From: Methanocaldococcus infernus ME
Lineage (GTDB): Archaea > AGJL01 > Methanococci > Methanococcales > Methanocaldococcaceae
Assembly (NCBI RefSeq): GCF_000092305.1
Contig: NC_014122.1
Span: 186,001 to 250,000 of the forward strand
DNA: 64,000 nucleotides
Direction: 5' to 3'
Below, piece after piece: positions 57,503-64,000 of this stretch. The notes under the pieces were generated by a model that searched no databases, was not told the origin of the DNA, and saw only the letters and a list, made by a program, of their open reading frames with translations. Within the stretch, counting starts at the first letter, position 1. Every line of letters begins with the position of its first letter. Made by a program: the position numbers and the translations under genes.

Positions 57503-59026
57503 ATGAAAACAATAAAAGAAATAAATGAAAAAATAAAGAAAGGAGAGGCTGTAGTGGTTACAGCTGAGGAAATGATTAAGATAGTTGAAGAGGAAGGGGC
57601 TAAGAGAGCTGCTGATTATGTAGATGTGGTTACAACTGGAACCTTTGGAGCTATGTGTTCCTCTGGAGTGTTTATAAACTTTGGCCATTCTGACCCTCCA
57701 ATAAAGATGCTTAAAATTTATTTAAATAATGTCCAAGCCTATGGTGGCTTAGCTGCTGTTGACACTTACATAGGGGCTACCCAACCAAATGAAGATCCTG
57801 ATATAGATATAGACTATGGAGGAGCTCATGTTATTGAAGACCTTGTTAGAGGAAAGGAAGTTGAGTTATATGCTGAAGGTTATACAACAGATTGTTATCC
57901 AAGAAAAGATGTCTGTGTTAAGATTAGCTTAGATGATGTTAACCAAGCCATTATGGTAAATCCAAGAAATTGCTATCAAACCTATGCAGCTGCTACAAAC
58001 AGTAGGGAAGAAAAAATTTACACTTACATGGGCATTCTCTTACCAGAGTTTAACAATGTCCACTACTCTGGAGCTGGGCAATTGAATCCTCTACAAAATG
58101 ACTACAATCCAGAGACCAAGACTTTTAACACTATAGGAGTTGGAACAAAGATCTTCTTAGCTGGAGCTGAAGGTTTTGTTATTGGAGAGGGAACTCAGCA
58201 CAACCCTCCATTTGGTACTTTAATGGTTAAGGGTAACTTAAAAGAGATGTCTCCTGAATTCTTAAGAGCTGCAACAATGCCTAAGTATGGACCAACCCTC
58301 TATATTGGAGTAGGAATACCAATTCCAGTATTAAATGAAGAAATAGCTAAGAGAACAGCTATAAGGGATAGAGATATAGAAGTGCCAATCTATGACTATG
58401 GTGTGCCAAGGAGAGAGAGACCATTAGTTGGAAAAACTAACTATGAAAAGTTGAGAGATGGGAAAATAGTGCTTAATGTTGAGATTGATGGGAAGAGAGT
58501 TGAGAAAGAGGTTAAGACTGGACCAGTTTCAAGCTATAAAAAGGCAAGAGAAGTTGCTGAGGAATTGAAGAGAAGGATTTTAGAAGGCTCTTTCTTACTA
58601 ACTGAGAGAGTGGCTCCACTTGGTAAGGGAGAATTTAAGCCTATGAGATCACCTATAACCTTGGTTAGGGATGTAATTAAGAGAGAGCCAATAGTTGCTA
58701 AGTTAGGGATCAGTATTGAAGAGGCTGCTAAGATATTGATGAACAATAATATTAACCACTTACCAATAGTTGATGAGCATGGGAAAATAGTGGGAATTGT
58801 AACCTCATGGGATATAGCTAAGGCAGTGGCTGAAAAGAAGAGGAAGATTGAAGAGATTATGACAAGAAATGTTGTTACAGCAAGGAAAGATGAGCCTATA
58901 GATGAGGTTGCAAGGAAGATGTGTAGATATGACATTTCTGGCTTGCCAGTGATTGATGAGAATAATAGAGTTGTTGGAGTTGTCACTTCAGAAGATCTTT
59001 CAAGGTTATTAGGTGGTAGGAAATGA
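57503..59026 (+). CDS. L-aspartate semialdehyde sulfurtransferase (DUF39 plus CBS pair)
   Basis: A 507-residue protein. The N-terminal DUF39 domain holds [38 protein letters not shown] and [15 protein letters not shown], with conserved cysteines. The C-terminal CBS pair is [20 protein letters not shown] and [20 protein letters not shown], which in the M. jannaschii homologue bind S-adenosylmethionine (family knowledge). It makes homocysteine from aspartate semialdehyde and sulfide. A ferredoxin gene overlaps its end by 4 bp. Confidence 0.9.
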   Translation: MKTIKEINEKIKKGEAVVVTAEEMIKIVEEEGAKRAADYVDVVTTGTFGAMCSSGVFINFGHSDPPIKMLKIYLNNVQAYGGLAAVDTYIGATQPNEDPDIDIDYGGAHVIEDLVRGKEVELYAEGYTTDCYPRKDVCVKISLDDVNQAIMVNPRNCYQTYAAATNSREEKIYTYMGILLPEFNNVHYSGAGQLNPLQNDYNPETKTFNTIGVGTKIFLAGAEGFVIGEGTQHNPPFGTLMVKGNLKEMSPEFLRAATMPKYGPTLYIGVGIPIPVLNEEIAKRTAIRDRDIEVPIYDYGVPRRERPLVGKTNYEKLRDGKIVLNVEIDGKRVEKEVKTGPVSSYKKAREVAEELKRRILEGSFLLTERVAPLGKGEFKPMRSPITLVRDVIKREPIVAKLGISIEEAAKILMNNNINHLPIVDEHGKIVGIVTSWDIAKAVAEKKRKIEEIMTRNVVTARKDEPIDEVARKMCRYDISGLPVIDENNRVVGVVTSEDLSRLLGGRK

Positions 59027-59421
59027 AAAAGAGAATTTACTACTGGACAAATCCAGAGTATATAAATAAGCCAGTTATCTCAGAGACTATCTTAAAGACA
59101 GGGATTAATATAAATATCTTAAAGGCCAAGGTTGAGCCTCAGGAGGCTTTTTTAATCTTAGAGCTAATTGGAGATAAAGAAACTATAGAGAAGGCTTTAG
59201 AGTATTTATCCAAGTATGGAGAGCTTGAGGAGATAAAGAAAGTTATAAAGAGAGATCTTGAGAAATGTGTCCATTGTGGTTGCTGTGTAACCCAGTGTCC
59301 TTTAGATGTCATTTATATTGATAAAAGTGACTATAGTGTAGTGTTTAAAGAAGAAGAATGTGTTGGTTGTAAAAATTGTTTAAAGGCCTGTCCATTCAAG
59401 GCTATTGAGATCTTAGGATGA
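59023..59421 (+). CDS. NIL-domain ferredoxin partner of the sulfurtransferase
   Basis: A 132-residue protein: an N-terminal NIL domain ([20 protein letters not shown]) and two 4Fe-4S motifs, [12 protein letters not shown] and [13 protein letters not shown]. It is the electron-transfer partner of the sulfurtransferase in homocysteine synthesis and is cotranscribed with it. Confidence 0.9.
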   Translation: MKKRIYYWTNPEYINKPVISETILKTGININILKAKVEPQEAFLILELIGDKETIEKALEYLSKYGELEEIKKVIKRDLEKCVHCGCCVTQCPLDVIYIDKSDYSVVFKEEECVGCKNCLKACPFKAIEILG

Positions 59422-59432
59422 AACCTTTAGAA

Positions 59433-59552
59433 GAAACTTTTAGAAAAAGCTCCATCTGAAACTTTTAGAAAAAGTTTCATCAAAAGAGTTAGCTTGATGA
59501 GTTTTTATTTTTGTTATTAATTATAAACTTTTAGAAAAAGTTTCATCAAAAG
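59433..59552. repeat. Three copies of a hairpin-forming repeat
   Basis: Units begin at 59433 (divergent), 59458 and 59525. The core GAAACTTTTAGAAAAAGTTTC is an inverted repeat and is followed by ATCAAAAG. Since they lie directly after the ferredoxin stop and the last is followed by TTTTTT, they may act as stacked terminators. Confidence 0.7.
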
Positions 59553-59938
59553 GGTTTTTTGTTATTAATAAGTTTATTGTGGTTATTAACTTTCCTAATT
59601 AAGTTTTCTTGCTTTTATATAGAGGTTGTTGGAAATTGGTACGAGAAAATTGGGAAAAAGTAATACTGATTTTTTCGTTGGAGAATTGTGATTTTTTAGT
59701 TTGTTGGATTGTTTGCTGTTATTTTATTGGTTTTAGGTTTAATTAGACTTTATTTTTAGTGAAATATGGGTTAATTGTTGAGCTTTGTTTTAACGGTTGT
59801 GCATAGTATTTTTAAATGGAGGGAACAATCTTTCTTACTTTTATATAGGGGTTCAATAATCAACCAGTAAGAAAACTCGGGTTTAAAAAGAAAGTTTTTT
59901 ATAGGAGTTTTGATATAAAATAAGGACAGACATTAAGG
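59553..59938 (+). promoter_or_regulatory. Leader of CRISPR array 2
   Basis: A gene-free stretch of 386 bp, G/T-rich on the plus strand. Two similar TATA modules occur, CTTGCTTTTATATAGAGG at 59608-59625 and CTTACTTTTATATAGGGG at 59834-59851. The second is flanked by an inverted repeat, TTTCTTACT at 59831-59839 and AGTAAGAAA at 59866-59874. The downstream module lies about 90 bp before the first repeat. I see no open frame. Confidence 0.7.
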
Positions 59939-61616
59939 GTTTGAATCGCCAGTCCATTAAAACAAGGATGGAAACTAAATTCTCCAAGGTCACAAATGGT
60001 TTTAAACGCGTGTTTGAATCGCCAGTCCATTAAAACAAGGATGGAAACTCAGTGATTCTTTGTAAGATGTATGTGGAGATACAGTTTGAATCGCCAGTCC
60101 ATTAAAACAAGGATGGAAACAATTTATCTTCTAATATATCTTTTGCGTAGTATGATAGTTTGAATCGCCAGTCCATTAAAACAAGGATGGAAACAGTCGT
60201 TTCTTGCTAATTCCCAACTATATATATAAGTTTGAATCGCCAGTCCATTAAAACAAGGATGGAAACACCCCAAATCAATTATCACATCGACTAAGTGTGG
60301 GGTAGTTTGAATCGCCAGTCCATTAAAACAAGGATGGAAACTGTTCACTTTTCTCAAGTAACTTCAAGAGTTTCTGGTTTGAATCGCCAGTCCATTAAAA
60401 CAAGGATGGAAACTTTCCCTCATACTCAAACTGATACCCAAATCCCCAACTGGTTTGAATCGCCAGTCCATTAAAACAAGGATGGAAACACCCCAAATCA
60501 ATTATCACATCGACTAAGTGTGGGGTAGTTTGAATCGCCAGTCCATTAAAACAAGGATGGAAACTGTAAATACTGTAAATTATCATTAGATACATACGAT
60601 AGTCATAAGATATAGTTTGAATCGCCAGTCCATTAAAACAAGGATGGAAACTATACTATAACCGCTAAGTAATTAACCGACAAAAGTTTGAATCGCCAGT
60701 CCATTAAAACAAGGATGGAAACAGTATAGATGGTAAAGAGCAGGAATGTCCTGAAATTGTGTTTGAATCGCCAGTCCATTAAAACAAGGATGGAAACCTG
60801 TTATCAGTCCTTTTTTTCTGAGATATTGCAAGTTTGAATCGCCAGTCCATTAAAACAAGGATGGAAACAATTACGGGTATTTTACAACAGCAGTAAGCCA
60901 AGCCAGTTTGAATCGCCAGTCCATTAAAACAAGGATGGAAACTGAGTTCATCTTTTCCAGATCTTATAATATCTTCAATATGTTTGAATCGCCAGTCCAT
61001 TAAAACAAGGATGGAAACAAACATTCATAATAAAACCTCTTCCAGCCATTCCTTGTTTGAATCGCCAGTCCATTAAAACAAGGATGGAAACAGCAAGAAT
61101 TTCTTTTCTAAATTTTCAGCATTGAAGTGTTTGAATCGCCAGTCCATTAAAACAAGGATGGAAACAGCTCTTCTTTGAGCTTTTCTAATGTCAATTTTAG
61201 AGAGTTTGAATCGCCAGTCCATTAAAACAAGGATGGAAACTAAATCAAATTTATTGATGCTTCTATTATTGCCTTGTTTGAATCGCCAGTCCATTAAAAC
61301 AAGGATGGAAACGTAAAGTTTCCAACGTTAGCATTAAATCAATTGGAGAAGTTTGAATCGCCAGTCCATTAAAACAAGGATGGAAACTTACTTTTGAGAA
61401 CTTTTTTAATAACGAAATTAAAGATTATAGTTTGAATCGCCAGTCCATTAAAACAAGGATGGAAACTTACTTTTGAGAACTTTTTTAATAACGAAATTAA
61501 AGATTATAGTTTGAATCGCCAGTCCATTAAAACAAGGATGGAAACCTAACTATCACATCTATATTTATGAATTCATCAAGTTTGAATCGCCAGTCCATTA
61601 AAACAAGGATGGAATC
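59939..61616 (+). CRISPR. CRISPR array 2: 23 repeats, 22 spacers
   Basis: Thirty-seven-base repeats begin GTTTGAATCGCC and end GGATGGAAAC, starting at 59939, 60012, 60084, 60158, 60230, 60305, 60377, 60453, 60528, 60615, 60686, 60761, 60832, 60906, 60982, 61055, 61129, 61204, 61276, 61351, 61430, 61509 and 61580. Spacers are about 34-50 bp. The last repeat ends GGAATC, marking the distal end, so transcription runs left to right. Two spacers are each present twice. No cas gene is in the window. Confidence 0.97.
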
Positions 61617-61659
61617 TACAAATAAATCCAAATCTATTAATAACATAAAAAATAAAAAC

Positions 61660-62577
61660 TTAAATCTTCACACTAACATCCTTATCCTTATTCACCAGTA
61701 GAACAACCCTACTTTCCTCACAGCCATCAGCTATTTTATATCTACTATTCTCCTCAACTTTCTTAGCTAACTTTAAGATTTCATCATAACTAAGCATATG
61801 CTCCTTTTTTAATCTTCTCTGTGAGTATCCAACATGCATATATGACTTCAGCTCAATAAAATCAACATTTGCCAACTCATAGAGGGGAATAAACTTTTCT
61901 ATATTAGTATTATAGTTCCTAACTAAAGTGGTTCTTATACAACTTCTCTCCTTTTTATCTAAGATATTTAAAGTCTCTAAGATGTGCTCCCAAAACTCTT
62001 CCTTTCCTCTACAAATTTTTTTATAGCTTTCTAAGTCATAGGCATCTAAGGAGATATAAAGTTGAGTAGGCTTAATCTTCTTAATAACCTCTGTCAATAT
62101 TCCATTAGATACTAAGAAGGTTGTAAAGCCCTTATCTTTAAATATTTCTATTAATTCATCTATGTAAGGGTATAGGGTTGGCTCTCCTGAGAGAGATAAG
62201 GCTATATGCTTAGGATTTAAAGCCTCTTCAAACTTTTTCTCTCCAACTCTATCCAAGATTCCTTTATAACCCATTATAGCCTTTTTATGAAGCTCTAAGA
62301 TTTTCTCAGCTACTACCTCAGGCTTTTCCCACTCTGGGCTTGGGAATTCATCAATGTCTAAATCTCTTGGTAAAACCCTCCAGCAGAAGATACAGCTCTG
62401 CTGGCACCAAATAACTGAAGGGGTGCACTGGACACATCTATGGGTTTCTATCCCATAAAACTTAGACTTATAACAATCTTTATTATAGAGCATCTTTTTC
62501 TTTAGCCAGCCACAGAGCTTAACTCCAACATGCTTATAAATTTGATACCTCTGCTTTCTTAAAATTTCAAAGATCAT
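61660..62577 (-). CDS. taw1: tRNA 4-demethylwyosine synthase
   Basis: A 305-residue radical SAM enzyme. [20 protein letters not shown] holds the C-x3-C-x2-C motif; earlier cysteines ([23 protein letters not shown]) bind the second Fe-S cluster. [19 protein letters not shown] is the TYW1 signature. It builds the tricyclic wyosine core at G37 of tRNA(Phe) with pyruvate. It overlaps the Dph6-like gene by 4 bp. Confidence 0.95.
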   Translation of the reverse strand: MIFEILRKQRYQIYKHVGVKLCGWLKKKMLYNKDCYKSKFYGIETHRCVQCTPSVIWCQQSCIFCWRVLPRDLDIDEFPSPEWEKPEVVAEKILELHKKAIMGYKGILDRVGEKKFEEALNPKHIALSLSGEPTLYPYIDELIEIFKDKGFTTFLVSNGILTEVIKKIKPTQLYISLDAYDLESYKKICRGKEEFWEHILETLNILDKKERSCIRTTLVRNYNTNIEKFIPLYELANVDFIELKSYMHVGYSQRRLKKEHMLSYDEILKLAKKVEENSRYKIADGCEESRVVLLVNKDKDVSVKI

Positions 62578-63245
62578 GGTTTATCAACCAACCTAGCCTT
62601 TTTTATATGATAGATGCCCCAAGTTTCATGCCACTCTATCTCTCCCTCTATAATCTCTATTCTCTTCTTAAACACAGGAGAGTCTAAAACAAAGGTTTCA
62701 GCTTCTCCTCCTTCAAAGGCCTTATGAATTCCATATTTCTCACAGAGCTTTATTAAATCATCAATATTACTTTTATCTATCCTTTTCCCTAACCACTCTT
62801 TTCCCAAGCCATAGGCATAGACTCCAACTATAATAACATTAAATAGCTCTGACACCTCCCTTAGGATTGACTCTGGCTCTCTCCCCCAAAGAGGAGAGAA
62901 GGATTTTAGCTTAAGCTCTTCACAAACCCTATCAATTCTTTCCTTCTGGTATTTACTTGCTATAGCTCCTGTTACAACACCATCTATGTCAAGCTCTCTT
63001 AAACCTTCCTTTAGATCTTCAACTTCCTTCTCCTTCTCTCCTTTAGTATATATCTTCACCAAGGGAATACCTACAGCCTTGGAGCTTAGCTCAGTTAAAT
63101 GAACATTTGGAATGTGAAACATATAGCTCTCTTTATTTTCACTCTCAACATTAACTAAATATTTAACATTAAACTTATTCTTGATAGCCCAATAGAGAGC
63201 ATAGTTAGAATCTTTACCTCCAGAGTAGAGAACAGCTACATCCAT
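62574..63245 (-). CDS. dph6: Diphthine-ammonia ligase-like ATP pyrophosphatase
   Basis: A 223-residue PP-loop enzyme: [50 protein letters not shown] and the C-terminal [15 protein letters not shown]. These are the Dph6 family motifs; Dph6 amidates diphthine in EF2, while archaeal members are assigned by homology. It is divergent from the SPOUT methyltransferase gene, 24 bp apart. Confidence 0.85.
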   Translation of the reverse strand: MDVAVLYSGGKDSNYALYWAIKNKFNVKYLVNVESENKESYMFHIPNVHLTELSSKAVGIPLVKIYTKGEKEKEVEDLKEGLRELDIDGVVTGAIASKYQKERIDRVCEELKLKSFSPLWGREPESILREVSELFNVIIVGVYAYGLGKEWLGKRIDKSNIDDLIKLCEKYGIHKAFEGGEAETFVLDSPVFKKRIEIIEGEIEWHETWGIYHIKKARLVDKP

Positions 63246-63269
63246 AATAAATCACCAAAAGGTGGGATC

Positions 63270-63950
63270 ATTATAAAGGTTATCTTAGTCCATCCTAAAT
63301 ATGGTGGAAATGTTGGAAGTGTAGCAAGGGTTATGAAAAACTTTGGGTTCAAGGAGTTGAGGATTGTTGGGGATAGAAAGATAATAAATGATGAAGCTAA
63401 AATGATGGCTGTCCATGCTAAAGATATATTGGAGAAAGCCAAGTTCTATGAAACCTTTGACAGTGCTATAGAGGATTTAGACTTTATCATAGCCACTTCT
63501 GGAGCAAGGGGGGGAGATAGAAATTTAAAGAGGGTGCCAATAACTCCAAGAGAGTTGGCTGAGAAGATTAAGGAGGTTAGGGGAAATATAGGGTTAGTAT
63601 TTGGAAGAGAAGATGATGGTTTATACAATGAAGAGCTTGATAAATGTGATCTTCTTGTTTCCATCCCAACCTCTGAGGAATATCCTATAATGAACCTATC
63701 CCATGCTGTTGCTGTGATCCTCTATGAACTCTATATAAGTAAGGTTGGCAATAAATTTTTAGACATAAATATTAGAGAGGCCTCTAAAGAAGATAAGGAA
63801 CTTTTAATTAAAAAGTTTAATGAATTCATAGATAAAAAGGATATCCCTGAACATAAAAAAGAGTTGTGTAAAATAATATTTAAAAGATTAGTTAATAGAG
63901 CCTTTATCACAGGAAAGGAAGCTTGGACCCTAATGAGTGCATTTAAGTGA
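63270..63950 (+). CDS. TrmJ/TrmH-type SPOUT RNA methyltransferase with non-canonical start
   Basis: From the ATT at 63270 the frame reads IIKVILVHPKYGGNVGSVAR then VMKNFGFKELRIVG; the essential motif VHPxYGGNVGSVAR lies before the first ATG (63333), so the gene must start upstream. No ATG, GTG or TTG is in frame between 63243 and 63270. AAAAGGTGGGATC precedes ATT, so ATT (or ATC/ATA beside it) is the likely start. LVFGREDDGLYNEEL and SIPTSEEYPIMNLSHAVAV complete the SPOUT knot. It methylates a tRNA or rRNA ribose; the target is unknown. Confidence 0.85.
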   Translation: MIKVILVHPKYGGNVGSVARVMKNFGFKELRIVGDRKIINDEAKMMAVHAKDILEKAKFYETFDSAIEDLDFIIATSGARGGDRNLKRVPITPRELAEKIKEVRGNIGLVFGREDDGLYNEELDKCDLLVSIPTSEEYPIMNLSHAVAVILYELYISKVGNKFLDINIREASKEDKELLIKKFNEFIDKKDIPEHKKELCKIIFKRLVNRAFITGKEAWTLMSAFK

Positions 63951-63954
63951 AACC

Positions 63955-64000
63955 ATGTTAATTATTGATGGCTCTGAAGGTGGTGGCCAGATTTTAAGAA
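63955..64000 (+). CDS. rtcA: RNA 3'-terminal phosphate cyclase (5' end only)
   Basis: The visible 15 codons read MLIIDGSEGGGQILR, matching the conserved RtcA N-terminus (IDGS.GGGGQI.R). RtcA makes 2',3'-cyclic phosphate ends on RNA using ATP. The ATG is 4 bp after the SPOUT gene stop. The remainder lies beyond the window. Confidence 0.8.
   Translation, partial: MLIIDGSEGGGQILR

Noticed and set aside
58534-58986. 150-residue minus-strand frame
   Set aside because: It is antisense to the CBS domains of the sulfurtransferase and has no family features.
60124-61294. Several minus-strand open frames with repeated FHPCFNGLAIQT-like peptides
   Set aside because: They are translations of the CRISPR repeat and its spacers, not genes.

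Overview
This window comes from the AT-rich, strongly CpG-poor genome of a hyperthermophilic, autotrophic methanogen of the Methanocaldococcus type. That placement is inferred from gene content: O-phosphoseryl-tRNA(Cys) synthetase, ComB (coenzyme M), archaeal dihydroneopterin aldolase MptD, a methanogenesis marker 5-type protein, CobY, ADP-dependent phosphofructokinase, aspartate-semialdehyde sulfurtransferase with its ferredoxin partner, Taw1, archaeal Trm56 and RfcL. Genes are packed in short convergent and divergent runs with 1-30 bp junctions. I found no rRNA or tRNA gene.

Layout. 1-7.3 kb (mostly minus): DUF2085 membrane protein, iron-sulfur flavoprotein, aspartate dehydrogenase, small proteins, phosphomevalonate dehydratase small subunit, PyrI and a kinase-like protein; on plus, a cytosine-C5 DNA methyltransferase and PurT; then methanogen marker proteins on minus. 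7.4-16 kb: MoaE-like, pilin-like, TruD, MptD, a secreted unknown, a radical SAM/DUF116 pair, ComB, Rnp3 and a large radical SAM protein. 15.9-20.2 kb: an acquired, decaying island with the C-terminal half of UDP-galactopyranose mutase, two sulfotransferases, a degenerate IS and an exact 106-bp copy of the IS end. 20.2-26.7 kb: conserved hypotheticals and a sugar-phosphate operon (glycogen synthase, Pgi, ADP-PFK) followed by a dihydropteroate synthase-like gene. 26.7-28.6 kb: a chemoreceptor. 28.6-35.7 kb: a long minus-strand run from two potassium channels through a ThiF-like protein, an MnmC-like methyltransferase, SepS, CobY and DapF to Trm56. 35.7-40.8 kb: a tandem paralogue pair, a frameshifted M48 protease, a ClpP-class membrane protease and PyrG. 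40.9-43.9 kb: V4R protein, CheF, CheY, CheC. 43.9-49.6 kb: ABCE1, a DUF1998-type helicase and a GT4 glycosyltransferase. 49.75-50.8 kb: CRISPR array 1 (10 repeats) and its leader. 50.8-59.4 kb: RfcL, a TtuA-like thiolase, METTL5-like methyltransferase, site-2 protease, a second CheF-like protein, PyrB, CBS regulator and homocysteine synthesis. 59.4-61.6 kb: hairpin repeats, leader and CRISPR array 2 (23 repeats). 61.7-64 kb: Taw1, Dph6-like, a SPOUT methyltransferase and the start of RtcA.

Standout observations: an M48 protease broken by a perfect 20-bp tandem duplication whose removal restores the frame; a SPOUT methyltransferase with no ATG, GTG or TTG at its true N-terminus; six divergent gene pairs separated by a nearly constant 24-30 bp holding two opposed ribosome binding sites; a chemoreceptor whose signalling half is rich in CpG while its sensor half has none; a sulfotransferase/Glf island with a microhomology-like junction; two CRISPR arrays with different repeats but the same crRNA tag and no cas genes in view.
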